Assembly: GCA_044507625.1 (NCBI GenBank)
Contig: JBIQJE010000018.1
Span: 5,414-69,413 of the forward strand
DNA length: 64,000 nt
Reading direction: 5' to 3'
Source: Hyphomicrobium_A sp044507625
Lineage (GTDB): Bacteria > Pseudomonadota > Alphaproteobacteria > Rhizobiales > Hyphomicrobiaceae
In this document: positions 19,154-28,944 of the stretch, piece by piece
Layout: every line of letters begins with the position of its first letter
How positions within the stretch are numbered: position 1 is the stretch's first letter
Made by a program: the position numbers and the translations under genes
The notes under the pieces: model-generated
What the model saw: the letters and a program-made list of their open reading frames with translations, nothing else
What the model was told of the DNA's origin: nothing
The model's database searches: none

Positions 19154-19516
19154 TTAGCCGGTTGGTGGACCGCGCGCGGGATCTGGCAGTTCGTAGCGCG
19201 CAAGCAGCGCGATCAAGGCGGGCGGCGCGCTGGATTGAATGACTGTATGTGCGGTCGCCGGAAGGCCGATCGGCGCGCTCAACAATGCAACGACGGAAGA
19301 GGCCGCGTACGGGCAGGTTAGGCTGCTGCCCTTATCCTTCTTCTTGTCGCGTGGAATGCCATCGGCGTCGAGATCGACGGATATAGCACCATGTTCGGTG
19401 CAGATGACAACGGAGAAGGTGCCCGGCTCGTTGCCGAATTCGAGCATCAGTCCTGGCGCCAGCAGGCTGCGCAGGATCAGCGCGAACGCAACAAAACTCC
19501 CAATACGAGAACGCAC
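19154..19516 (-). CDS. DUF2946-like small exported protein
   Basis: 120 residues. An N-terminal hydrophobic segment (SFVAFALILRSLLAPGLML) precedes VICTEHGAISVDLDADGIPRDKKK and LTCPYA. The two conserved cysteines (CTEHG and TCPYA) match DUF2946, a family found beside copper receptors and copper chaperones. It probably acts in the periplasm or membrane with the downstream copper receptor (154 bp away). Its biochemical role is not established. Confidence 0.72.
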   Translation of the reverse strand: MRSRIGSFVAFALILRSLLAPGLMLEFGNEPGTFSVVICTEHGAISVDLDADGIPRDKKKDKGSSLTCPYAASSVVALLSAPIGLPATAHTVIQSSAPPALIALLARYELPDPARGPPTG

Positions 19517-20180
19517 AACTCACCTCACCAATCAGCAGCCATAGGTGAGTGGCGCGCGCACATCAACAGCATTTCGTCGATAACGCGTCATTGCCAAATC
19601 GCCTGTGGCTGGCTTGCGACGGCGGCGCGGGCCGCACGCGCAGATGCTGTCAAAAGGTCCCGATTGCAGTGCGCCGCACAAGGTTTGAGAAGGTCTAGGC
19701 GGCGTGTCAGAGCATCTGGCGTGTGATCGCCTGTGAAGATTGGAGTTTGACGACGCGATGCCGAGTTTGCGGACATGCGACCCCCAGCACTACGTGAGCG
19801 AGTGTGCTGCGCAGCCTCGCCCGCAAACCAACCCTGAGCGGACCACCAACCGCGCACGGCAAAGAGGGGGTCATTTTCTGCGCCGGTCCCCGTGCGAATT
19901 GGCAGATTGCCGCCTTCCCCGCCAAGCTGGCACCGCGGCTGTTGCCGGAATCGTCTCCCATGACTGATCTTCGTTAATCGGCCCGCGGCAATCCCTGTTG
20001 AAGAAATGGAACCGCTGTCTCGACCAAAAAGCGAATCAGCCTATTCAGTGAGCAGGATTGGTCCACCTGACCTGTCGCCAAGTCAAAATAGACCGATTAG
20101 ATTACAGCGCTTGCCGGCTCCTTTTCAGATGCTGGCGCTTAAACGGCGACCACCAGCATGACTCGGAAAGGACCATCGTC
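19517..20180. other. Intergenic region between divergent operons
   Basis: It holds the promoter of the minus-strand metal-uptake block and the upstream region of the plus-strand defence genes. I see no convincing gene or known metal-regulator box. A GGAAAGGA ribosome site at 20165-20172 serves the next gene. Confidence 0.5.
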
Positions 20181-20840
20181 ATGGCCGTATTGCGCCTTAC
20201 GTCTGCCAATCTGGAATTCCTGAAACGCGAACTCCGACGCGGCTATGCTGATATCGGCTCGGCGCACCGCGTCGAGGGCCTTGCCGCCGCCTGCCGCTAT
20301 CGCTCCCACGCGGCGCAGCTTGCAGCATTGCGAGCCGAGGCTGATGCCCTTCCTGTGATCAACGTAGATGCGGGTCGTTGGGCCGAAAGGCTTGCGGAGC
20401 TCGGGTGTGCAAGCGTTCCCGGCGATTGGCTAGATGCGTGTGTGCGTTCACCGCAGTTGCCAGATCCGTGCTGGGTGGAATTCGATACGCGTGCGCGCGG
20501 CATCGGCGAGCGTTGGTTCTACCGGTGCCGGGCCGGGAGCCTACCCTACATTACGATTGAGATGGCGCGGAAATATGCGGCGCTGGAGTGGGACTGCATC
20601 ACAGTCAACTCAGAGCATGACGCCCTTGTCCGGGAAGATAGCGGGCACCCCATCGTCGACCGTCTTTTCGCGACGTTCCAGCGCATCTCGGCGGGTAGCG
20701 GGGCAAGGCCGTATTTCTGCGGTAGTGCCTTCGTGGGCTCTATCAAGAGTCTTCGCCCCGATATCGCGCAAACGCTCGCCGATGAGTTCTTTGTTGCGCT
20801 GTATCAGGCAAGCCGCCCGGATACACTTGCCGCTGCTTAA
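20181..20840 (+). CDS. Unknown protein upstream of the ApeA-like gene
   Basis: 219 residues from ATG 20181, preceded by GGAAAGGA. The N-terminal 60 residues (NLEFLKRELRRGYADIGSAHRVEGLAAACRYRSHAAQLAAL) look like a short helical domain seen in plasmid and island proteins. The rest is mixed alpha/beta with no motif I recognise. The stop lies 13 bp before the next start, so the two are co-transcribed. It may be a regulator or partner of the HEPN protein. Confidence 0.65.
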   Translation: MAVLRLTSANLEFLKRELRRGYADIGSAHRVEGLAAACRYRSHAAQLAALRAEADALPVINVDAGRWAERLAELGCASVPGDWLDACVRSPQLPDPCWVEFDTRARGIGERWFYRCRAGSLPYITIEMARKYAALEWDCITVNSEHDALVREDSGHPIVDRLFATFQRISAGSGARPYFCGSAFVGSIKSLRPDIAQTLADEFFVALYQASRPDTLAAA

Positions 20841-20853
20841 GGAAGCAACGCGG

Positions 20854-22359
20854 ATGGGAACGCGCGTCAGCGGGCCTTCGGAGCACGAACTGGCGTTGCT
20901 CGCGCTCAATGGCAAGATCGGTCAGTGGTGGGAAAGCGGCACTCCGCAAGCGGTGTTCGCAGGCTCGCTGGAGCTGGATGGCGATGATATATTGCTGTGC
21001 CTCGCCATCCAGAGCCCAACACACGACCATCCCTTCAACTTCGAAAGGGGGCCCATAGCGGCACTCTGTGGCTTGGTGGACGGTAACGCCGTTACTCTGA
21101 TCAACTGCGTAGTGACAAACGACAACTGGAACCACAGGGACGATGCTGGGTATTCGTCGCGCGTCAGCATACAGCCCGTACTCATACTTATAGGCCGTCA
21201 CCATGCAGACCCCCAAGGCAAGTATGCGCTGGCCGGATTTTCGACGAACGAGATTCGCAAAATTTTTCGGGTGCATCCTCTTAAAGATATCGACCCGCTA
21301 AGGCACATCGAAACCATCGCATTGGTAGACATGGCCCGGATGCAGGCGGACGAACTGATGCGTTCGCGATATGCCCTTATCGAACTGCCAAACCTCAACG
21401 TCTTTCAGGCGGCCATCGAGTCCATCAACGGGTCGGTCTCCTTCCAATTTTCTGCTTCGCACACGTTCAACAGGGAGCGAGGGCCATCAGCCTCCTACAG
21501 TCCACGCCTCGTTATGGAACTGCAAGAACCGGTGAGTCTGTACGGGATGTTGCGCTATGCGCGGCAGGCGACGCATCTTTTGTCGCTGATCTCGATGTCG
21601 CCGAACACGTGCCTTGATCTCGATATCAGTCGGGATGCCGAGCGCCCCGAAAGCTGGAAGGTCTTTCAGAACGGCAAGCCAAGAGCACGGGAGCCATCGG
21701 ATTTCCCGGATTGGCATGTCTTAGTTCGTTTCCCGAAAGATGAACAATTCTATCCGAGATTGTGGAGCCGCTGGTTCGCGACTAGAGACGACCATGCGAT
21801 CCCCCGTTGGATGTTCCAGTCATCGCTGGAGCAGGGGCATCGCTTCGACATCAACAGATTCCTGAATGTGATGCAGTGTTTGGAGATTCTGGCGAGCTTG
21901 TACGCCAACGGCAGGGTCATCGACAAAGCCGAGTTCGACAAATTCTGCGCCATCGTCGAGGCCGAAGCCCAACGCCACTTGCAACCGGACAATCTCGCCA
22001 TAGCCACCCGCATGCTCAGGCAGCAAAACAGGCCGCCCTTGGCGATGCGCCTGCGCTCGTTGGCGTCAAGGATTGACGGCCCGGTACTACGCTCGCTTCT
22101 CGGCGACGACCTGCAAGCCATCGATTGGGCAGTGAAGGCGCGAAACTATTTCACCCATTTTGGCGATCTGTCAGCGGCGAAGCGCGAACTTGTCGAGGAG
22201 AACCTAGCCTTGCTGACGTGCAAGATGAGCGCTCTCTACGTGGTGCTCGAGCTTGACATTCTCGGCTTGGCGCCCGCGACGTACATGTCGGAGGGCCGCT
22301 CTGCCTTTCCTTGGATGATGCGGCATGCAGCGGACCGCCATCTGCCTCCATCCGCGTGA
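20854..22359 (+). CDS. ApeA-like HEPN protein (candidate anti-phage effector)
   Basis: 501 residues. The N-terminal half is beta-rich in the style of the ApeA N-terminal domain (LELDGDDILLCLAI, SPRLVMELQEPVSL). The C-terminal third is helical and carries RNYFTH, the Rx4H motif of HEPN RNases (R430, H435), after the LRSLASRIDGPVLRSLLGDD helices. ApeA is a known single-gene abortive-infection HEPN system. A good AAGGAAG lies about 9 bp upstream of ATG 20854. Activation probably follows phage cues; the RNA target cannot be deduced here. Confidence 0.75.
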   Translation: MGTRVSGPSEHELALLALNGKIGQWWESGTPQAVFAGSLELDGDDILLCLAIQSPTHDHPFNFERGPIAALCGLVDGNAVTLINCVVTNDNWNHRDDAGYSSRVSIQPVLILIGRHHADPQGKYALAGFSTNEIRKIFRVHPLKDIDPLRHIETIALVDMARMQADELMRSRYALIELPNLNVFQAAIESINGSVSFQFSASHTFNRERGPSASYSPRLVMELQEPVSLYGMLRYARQATHLLSLISMSPNTCLDLDISRDAERPESWKVFQNGKPRAREPSDFPDWHVLVRFPKDEQFYPRLWSRWFATRDDHAIPRWMFQSSLEQGHRFDINRFLNVMQCLEILASLYANGRVIDKAEFDKFCAIVEAEAQRHLQPDNLAIATRMLRQQNRPPLAMRLRSLASRIDGPVLRSLLGDDLQAIDWAVKARNYFTHFGDLSAAKRELVEENLALLTCKMSALYVVLELDILGLAPATYMSEGRSAFPWMMRHAADRHLPPSA

Positions 22360-22592
22360 GCATAGTACTGGCATCCTGAAACAAGCGGATAGGTCTCGTG
22401 CCTTGCAGTTGTCCGCTGGTGGAACGCCGCGCTGCATTAGCGCAAAGCCGAGATCGCGGGACCTACGAGCGCACGCCTTAAGTTAATCGAACGCGGGGCG
22501 GGGACCGCTGCCCTCCGCGAACGGACAAGCTGCCGACTTCCGTAGGACCGTCTCGCTGCTGTCTGTGCGAATATTCTGCAGGCCATAAAGCA

Positions 22593-25500
22593 TCACACTT
22601 CCGACAAGTGATCTTTTTTCCATTCCTGGTGTGCCTGCACGCGACCCAGAAGATGCTTGCGCTCGTTCGCGTAATTCAGCTTGGACGGGCTATCAAAGCC
22701 CTTGCGAACGGCCGCAGCAAGGGACTTCACAAGTTCGGCATCGAGCGTCGCCTGCTGGTCGAAAGGACCGACGTCTTCGACTACACGCGAGACAATTCCG
22801 ATGATGAATGAAAGCCCGCGAGGAATGACGGTGCCCACTAAATCCCGTGCGCGCGGGCAAACTCGCTTCGTATCCTTGGTGCTATCCGGATCGCCACCTA
22901 GATGCAATTCTATCTTCCGAAGTGACTTCCCCCTCAGCCAAGAAACTACCCCCTGCGTTAGTTGGAGAAGGGCATCTGCAGACAATTCTGTATCTTTTTT
23001 CTGTCCAATCGCACCGACCACAGATCGCGCCACCTCGTGGAGAAGAAGATCTCGAGCCTCGGTGTCTGTCGCAAGCCACTGAAGTGTCCATGTCGTCCAT
23101 CCAATAACATCGACTGGCAGTGACCCTATCTCAGACTCAACTTTCACCCGAAGCCGCTGCAGGACGCTTGTAGGCAAGCCACTCTGCGACGACAACACAA
23201 TGACTGAAGGATGGATCTCTGCGTTTCGTTCCTGCGTCACCTCAGCCTGCAGCGCCGCCAACTTCTGATCAAATTCGTTCTGCTTCGCCCTTTTTTGCGC
23301 CACGTACGCGCCGAGCGATCGTGAGAGGTTCAGTGCCGTAGAAGTCCCAGTTTCGTCGTCGGCTTCTTGGATCGTTGCCATCCGATTAATCATGTAGCGG
23401 ACATCACGGTCCGATAATTTGCCTTCCATAATTCGATCTAGAATAACGCCCAGTGGATCCTCTATCGAGACACAGCGATCATCCTCGGGCAGGATCGAGC
23501 GAAGCTTCGAAACGACCCCGCCATTCAGTGGCTTAGACTTGGAAAAGCTAATTATCGGCTCGGGGACGAGGAGGACCACCCCATTTGCAAGATGGCCCGC
23601 ACGGCCTGCTCGAGCCGCCGCGTTCAGAAGTTCATGGGCTTCGAGGTCTTCGCGACCATCTGCACTCGCTCGCTTGTCTCCGGCCAAAATCGCAAGTTGG
23701 GCCGGGAGGTTTAGGCCTTGCGCAAGGGTCGGTGTCGCTACAATCACCTTAGAGCCATCCGCACGACGAAACATGCGTTCCGCGAGATCGCGCTCTAACC
23801 GCAGCATGGAGGAATTATGGGGAACCGCTGCCGCACCCTTTTTCACAAGGGAGTGCTGCAGCCCTCCTAATTCAGCTTCAAGTGCGTCCCAGCGATCAGC
23901 CTCCAGCCCGTTGGGTTCGACCTCCCAATCCATCTGCTCTGAGATGCGGTTTGCTGTCGAGACGGCATCAGGCTTGGTATTTACGAACACGATAGTCTTG
24001 ACGTTGTTAGCTGCCGCAGACACGGCGAGCGTCGCGGCGACTTGATTCGCATTCGGCTTGAGCCTTACGGACTTGCCATAGAGCTCCCCGGTGAGGGTAA
24101 CGTCCTCATCAGATATCGGCGTGAAGGAGCAGATTGCTCGGCTATCTGCTTCCGAGAGCCAGTTATGCTGTAGTCCCCAAATTGCCCACGGCTCCGCCCT
24201 TAGCTTGTCTTGACCTACCGCACGGAGCTTCTTTGCGCGCTTGTTGTCCTTCGCGTCTTTTGCCTGGTGAGCTGCGAACGCACTAGCGCGGATGGAGTCT
24301 AACTCCTCCTGTTCGAAGGTTACAACTCCACGCGCTTGTCTGCTTGGCTTCCACAACAGATCAACAAAGACACTTTCTCGACCGGTCAAGCTCGCAATCC
24401 AGCCTGCGAATTCCTGGCCATTCTTCAACATCGCGGACATGAAAAGCATGTCAGCATCGGGTGCTATGCGATTGAACGATAGGAGGCACAGCATACTGTC
24501 GAGGGCGCGCCGTATCTTGACCGATTGAGGGCTTAGAAGATGACACTCGTCGAACACCAAGAGTCCCACCTCAGCGAAAGCGCTCGGCGCGAATGAAAGC
24601 ATCGCCAAACACCGCTCTGGCGTCATCACCTCGATTTCCTTTAGTGTCGCGTCCGTCAGCATGAGCATGTCGAAGTCGCTAGAAACAACTGAGCCGAGCA
24701 GCTCCTCGGGGAACATCTCCTGCAGGTCCTCGGTAAGCTGTTCGACCAGTGCGTGCGTCGGAGCGAGGAAGATAACCTTTTGCTTGCGGGCTAGGACGCC
24801 TGCAATCTTGAGCGAGGAGACCGTCGTCTTTCCTGCGCCCGTCGGAAGTACGACCACGGCAGATTTACCCGTCTCGTAGAAGTTTTTCCCGATTGCTTCC
24901 CGATGATTGCGCCAGAGATATGGGCATACCTTTGCCCGGTGGCGAAGCCACTTGATCCAAAAATCCACGTTCGCGCCACTGGGCGGTGGCACCTTCGTCA
25001 GGGCGGCCTGCTCGACGCCATCACACGTTGCTAGCAGAAGCGAGGCAAGATGCCTCGGCCCCGCATACATCGTAACCAGGCCGGGCATGGCTTCGTCAAA
25101 CCGGGCGCTCGAATGAGTGGACAATTCCAAGACGCGATTAAATGCATGCCTTGCACTGTCAAACCGACCGTAACCCGCCGGTCGAGCCGAAGCCGAAAGA
25201 ATATCTGCGGCCAACAGCTCGACGCCGGTAATGAGGCTTTCAACCAGCGTCTGCATTGCACGGGATTGAAGCCTGGTTTTCGGATGACTTGCCCTGCGCC
25301 ACCTATCGGCGCGCTCAAGCAGTGACTGCAGCTTGCCGCCTGCTAGATCACGCAAATGCTCTGCGAGAATACCGACCTCGTAAATGGCGCCGTTGCGCTT
25401 CGTGCGCATGGAGCCAGACGCCTCATTCGCGTCTGCGTACTGTTCCGCTGCTAAGAAGAGAAGGCCGGCTGCTACTGATGAATCGACCCCATCGCGATGG

Positions 25501-25823
25501 AACGGGGGCGGCTCCTCTTCCGCCTGCGACCGAGACTGTCTTGAAAGAATTTGGTGCGCGGTCCCCGCTACAAACGCCGATGCACGCTTCGACTCCTCAT
25601 CTTCTAATACGGAAGTCACAAGCTCGTAGGTATCCGCGATGCGCTCTAGAGGCCACTCGTCATCCGCAGGACGTTCAAGCCGTCCCTCAGCTCCTCTCAA
25701 TCGAGAAGACACGAGTTCTGCATATCTCTGCGTAAGGAGTTGAGGTAGGTTCTCCGTGTCGAGCCCAGACAATGGGGGTGCGGAGCGAAGTAACCGTGCC
25801 GTTTCTGGATCAAACATCGACAT
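22593..25823 (-). CDS. Ski2-like DEAD/DEAH helicase, HamB-like
   Basis: About 1076 residues. The N-terminal 300 residues are helical. The SF2 core follows: PTGAGKT (about 327-333), APTHALVEQL, FDECHLL (DECH), MSAMLKNGQE (SAT-like), VIVATPTLAQGLNLPA and NAAARAGRAGH (motif VI). About 330 residues of helical C-terminal extension follow. The partner gene directly upstream (25810-26712) is DUF1837-like and overlaps this start by about 14 bp, the arrangement of Hachiman (HamA nuclease plus HamB helicase). In that system the helicase senses aberrant DNA and releases the nuclease. ATG 25844 or 25817 are alternative starts. Confidence 0.82.
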   Translation of the reverse strand: MSMFDPETARLLRSAPPLSGLDTENLPQLLTQRYAELVSSRLRGAEGRLERPADDEWPLERIADTYELVTSVLEDEESKRASAFVAGTAHQILSRQSRSQAEEEPPPFHRDGVDSSVAAGLLFLAAEQYADANEASGSMRTKRNGAIYEVGILAEHLRDLAGGKLQSLLERADRWRRASHPKTRLQSRAMQTLVESLITGVELLAADILSASARPAGYGRFDSARHAFNRVLELSTHSSARFDEAMPGLVTMYAGPRHLASLLLATCDGVEQAALTKVPPPSGANVDFWIKWLRHRAKVCPYLWRNHREAIGKNFYETGKSAVVVLPTGAGKTTVSSLKIAGVLARKQKVIFLAPTHALVEQLTEDLQEMFPEELLGSVVSSDFDMLMLTDATLKEIEVMTPERCLAMLSFAPSAFAEVGLLVFDECHLLSPQSVKIRRALDSMLCLLSFNRIAPDADMLFMSAMLKNGQEFAGWIASLTGRESVFVDLLWKPSRQARGVVTFEQEELDSIRASAFAAHQAKDAKDNKRAKKLRAVGQDKLRAEPWAIWGLQHNWLSEADSRAICSFTPISDEDVTLTGELYGKSVRLKPNANQVAATLAVSAAANNVKTIVFVNTKPDAVSTANRISEQMDWEVEPNGLEADRWDALEAELGGLQHSLVKKGAAAVPHNSSMLRLERDLAERMFRRADGSKVIVATPTLAQGLNLPAQLAILAGDKRASADGREDLEAHELLNAAARAGRAGHLANGVVLLVPEPIISFSKSKPLNGGVVSKLRSILPEDDRCVSIEDPLGVILDRIMEGKLSDRDVRYMINRMATIQEADDETGTSTALNLSRSLGAYVAQKRAKQNEFDQKLAALQAEVTQERNAEIHPSVIVLSSQSGLPTSVLQRLRVKVESEIGSLPVDVIGWTTWTLQWLATDTEARDLLLHEVARSVVGAIGQKKDTELSADALLQLTQGVVSWLRGKSLRKIELHLGGDPDSTKDTKRVCPRARDLVGTVIPRGLSFIIGIVSRVVEDVGPFDQQATLDAELVKSLAAAVRKGFDSPSKLNYANERKHLLGRVQAHQEWKKDHLSEV

Positions 25824-26712
25824 CGCCCCACGCGTCGATCGCACTGACCGCTGCTTCTGCTAGGCGGTCGAAGTAATCGCGCAATTCGCCATCAACAACG
25901 AATGTTGCTCCAATCCGTTGGTGAGGATCGAGCCCGCCTAAGTCGTCGTATCCCTTGAACACTGCTTTACGGCGCGCCACAGAATCGTCGCTTGATGTAA
26001 TGGCCAGTGCAGCCCGATAACTTCGATAGGCCAAATCAAGAACTCGTTCGGCAGCCTCTGTTGCACGCGTTCCATCCACACCCGTGCTCTTTATCATTGA
26101 AGCAGCAATGGAGATGAGTTCAGGTGCCCGCAGGTTTTGATGATGATCGCGAAATGTTGGGAGTACCTCATCGTGGAACATGCCTCGCGGACTACCCGAA
26201 CATTTGTCTTCGCGAATCGTAGCCTCAAGAACTTCTCCTTTCGCCGCATCCCACTCAATCATCAAACCATCTAAGCCTTGGGTCGTCGATTTGAGATGCG
26301 GGTCATTGAGTAACACGGCATCGCCGTGGGCTTGCCGCGCCGCAATCCACGAGACCGCCTCAAACAAAAAGCCGTCTCTCCGCCATCGAGACGCCTTTAG
26401 CTTTTCTTCGTTTGAGCCCGAGATCTGTAGCTGTCTCTTAGCGGATGACCTAACGACGCTCTTCGTGATGACAGGAGACTCGACGCTAAGTTCGAGGATG
26501 ATCTTGGCGGCATGCACGGCTTGGCCCAGTGCGATGATCGCTATGAGGCGAGCGAGCCGGTCGATATCCTGCGTTTGCCAACGGTCTCCGATGCACGCTT
26601 CATCGATTTCCACCGCCTCGATCTTTAGGGCACCTGCGGACGTCTTCACTAAACGTCGCAGCCCTTTTGTAGGCCCCGTTAATTCGGAGCCTTCGTTATC
26701 GATATCCTGCAT
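25810..26712 (-). CDS. HamA-like (DUF1837-type) nuclease
   Basis: 300 residues from ATG 26712. Upstream in-frame codons run into the divergent GHKL gene and look non-coding, so I reject the longer form. The core has DGFLFEAVSWIA, GDAVLLNDPHLKS, GLDGLMIEWD (D148) and ATIREDKCS (E168-x-K170), a PD-(D/E)xK-like pattern consistent with HamA effectors of Hachiman. A helical tail with RAALAITSSDDSVARRKAVF follows. Translationally coupled to the helicase. Sequence similarity to DUF1837 is judged by eye, so a distant relative with the same fold is possible. Confidence 0.7.
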   Translation of the reverse strand: MQDIDNEGSELTGPTKGLRRLVKTSAGALKIEAVEIDEACIGDRWQTQDIDRLARLIAIIALGQAVHAAKIILELSVESPVITKSVVRSSAKRQLQISGSNEEKLKASRWRRDGFLFEAVSWIAARQAHGDAVLLNDPHLKSTTQGLDGLMIEWDAAKGEVLEATIREDKCSGSPRGMFHDEVLPTFRDHHQNLRAPELISIAASMIKSTGVDGTRATEAAERVLDLAYRSYRAALAITSSDDSVARRKAVFKGYDDLGGLDPHQRIGATFVVDGELRDYFDRLAEAAVSAIDAWGDVDV

Positions 26713-26964
26713 GGAGTGGTCCCGCGTCCCCCCTTGCGCTAACCGAAAGCAAATCTTTCGCCCCTTGCTTGCAAGGCCCACAATACACCATACCAGACGT
26801 TGATTCTCGAAAATGGGAAGCGCGAGGCTCGACACTCGGTCGGTCCGGCGAATTGGCGGTAGCGGCAAATTTTTAGGGCCTGCCGTCTCAGTCGCGGTTC
26901 TTGGGTTTGGACCTCGATCGACAAGAAGTGGTGCAGGGCAGAGGCATTTCTCGGGGATACCGCG

Positions 26965-28722
26965 ATGACCACTCACCGCTTCAACGTCAGCTCTCGTCTC
27001 GCCCTTTTGCTTGGGGAAAGTTACCGGACGATCGAGCAGGCGTTGAAGGAGCTCGTCGACAACGCCTGGGACGCCGATGCTCTCGAAATCACAATCACGG
27101 TGCCGAATGGACCGGAGGTGGCCGCGCAGATAGTCCTCTCGGACACCGGCGAGGGGATGACGCCGCAACAAATTGACAACGACTACCTGCGTATTGCCCG
27201 CGATCGGAGGAAGGATCGGGGCCCGCGGACTAAGAGCGGGCGACTAGTCAAGGGTAGAAAGGGCATTGGGAAATTCGCGGGAATAATTGTCGCCGGACAT
27301 ATGGAGTTGATAACGCGCCGCGACGGCAAGAGGAGCACCGTCGTGATCGACCGACAGGCGCTTGAAAACAGTCCGCTCGACCTCGAGAAAATCGATGTGC
27401 CTGTAGTCACCGACGACCACGATCCCGCTGACCATGGGACGTCGATCACGCTGACCAATCTGTTTGGTCATATCAACTACCCGACCCCGGCCGCCCTGCG
27501 GCACTCCCTCGCCCCCGAATACGGTCGTCAGAATTTGATGCACGTCGTGATAAACGGTGAGCCGCTGACGCATATGCAAATTCTGGGGCACATAGCCCCT
27601 AGGATGATTGACGTTCCGGGCGCCGGAAAAGTGGAGGCCGAGTTCGTCATTGCCGACAAAAAACAGATTAAGGCAATGCGCGGAATCCAAGTGCGCGTGT
27701 CCGGCAAATCGGTCGGTGACCCGACGATGTTCGGTCTCGACTCCGACGAGCGGGTGCCCGCGAAATTGCTCGAGCACGTGACGGGCGAACTGCGGGCCGA
27801 TTGTCTCGAGGAGGCGGCCACCTCATGTGGTTGGACAGAGTTTCTAGAGAGCGACAAATCGGTACAGGCCGTGTTCGCCGCAGCGCGCGAACACCTGAGA
27901 TCCGAGTTGAAGACGGTGTTTCGGCAGCAGATGGCTGCCGCTTATGCGCGCTACGTCAAGAAGTACGGCAATCGGATCGACAATCTTCCTGATGAAAAGC
28001 AGGAGCGCGCTCGCGCCGAGATCAATGACATTTTACTTCGGTACTATGGCGACGACGAGCGGATCGAGGCTGCAATCGAGATCATGCTTCGCACCCTAGA
28101 ACGCGATGATTACTACGTGATCACTCAAAAGTTGCTAGCTGCTCGCGCCTGTGACATCGCCACCTTGGCAGATGCCCTACGAGAGATGAACATTGCGGAC
28201 CTCGCTTTGGTCAGGCGACAGGTCCGAGCGCGCCTCGCTGCGTTGGAGAAACTTCGCGAGCTTACGAACGATGACTCCACGCAGGAGAAGGATGTCCACG
28301 TGGCGATTGAGAACACTCTTTGGATTCTTGGACCCGAGTTCGCACTTCTCGCAAGCAATCGCACACTGACCAAGGTGATTGAGGACGTCTTCGGCACGCA
28401 CAGCACCGGCGCTGACGGTGCGAAACGTCCAGATTTATTGCTGCTCAACCGATACGGCGGTCGGTATTTGCTCATCGAGTTCAAGCGCCCGGCCGTCACG
28501 CTTGACTACGACCACAAGGCCCAAGCCGAACGTTACCGTGGGAAGCTCAAGCGCCACGCCGAGCCAATCGACATCATCGTTTTCGGCGGTAAGCGTCGAG
28601 ATGACATGGTTGCGCTTCATGAAAACGGTCAGATCCGCATGGCGACTTATACCGAGCTTATCTCTCGCGCCGAGAGCGAGCACAACTGGCTACTCGATAC
28701 GCTGGTTCGTGAGGAGCGATGA
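26965..28722 (+). CDS. GHKL (Hsp90/MORC-type) ATPase fused to a Shedu-like nuclease domain
   Basis: 585 residues. N-terminal GHKL ATPase: N-box ELVDNAWDAD (N33), D60-TGEGM, GRKGIGKF (97-104), then a middle transducer region and a helical arm (about 280-440). The C-terminal 100 residues contain RPDLLLLN...LLIEFKRP (D490, E505, K507) and HKAQAERYR, a PD-(D/E)xK nuclease resembling the Shedu/DUF4263 catalytic half. Cytoplasmic. Divergent from the hamA-like gene with a 252-bp shared promoter region, so a linked defence role is likely. ATP-driven dimer closing that gates the nuclease is inference. Confidence 0.82.
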   Translation: MTTHRFNVSSRLALLLGESYRTIEQALKELVDNAWDADALEITITVPNGPEVAAQIVLSDTGEGMTPQQIDNDYLRIARDRRKDRGPRTKSGRLVKGRKGIGKFAGIIVAGHMELITRRDGKRSTVVIDRQALENSPLDLEKIDVPVVTDDHDPADHGTSITLTNLFGHINYPTPAALRHSLAPEYGRQNLMHVVINGEPLTHMQILGHIAPRMIDVPGAGKVEAEFVIADKKQIKAMRGIQVRVSGKSVGDPTMFGLDSDERVPAKLLEHVTGELRADCLEEAATSCGWTEFLESDKSVQAVFAAAREHLRSELKTVFRQQMAAAYARYVKKYGNRIDNLPDEKQERARAEINDILLRYYGDDERIEAAIEIMLRTLERDDYYVITQKLLAARACDIATLADALREMNIADLALVRRQVRARLAALEKLRELTNDDSTQEKDVHVAIENTLWILGPEFALLASNRTLTKVIEDVFGTHSTGADGAKRPDLLLLNRYGGRYLLIEFKRPAVTLDYDHKAQAERYRGKLKRHAEPIDIIVFGGKRRDDMVALHENGQIRMATYTELISRAESEHNWLLDTLVREER

Positions 28723-28944
28723 ACGTGCGGCCGCTTCTGCGTTCGCCTCCGTCACCTGCAACTGGTTGACCTCAGGCAGGCGCGCACTGCGCCCCGTGAG
28801 CGAACTCTCGCTGGACAGGCTCAACGGCCGGACTGCCTCCGAAAGCTGACGTGGGCAGGCTCAGATGGTTCGAGCAAACTCGGCGTGCGTCGACTTCCGC
28901 TCATGGGACGTTTCGACCGCCCAGCACCGTGCGAATCGCTCTGA

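Noticed and set aside
26713..27171. N-terminal extension of the HamA-like protein to 453 residues
   Set aside because: The extra codons lie antisense to the GHKL ATPase N terminus and show no family content; an ATG at 26712 gives a normal-length protein.
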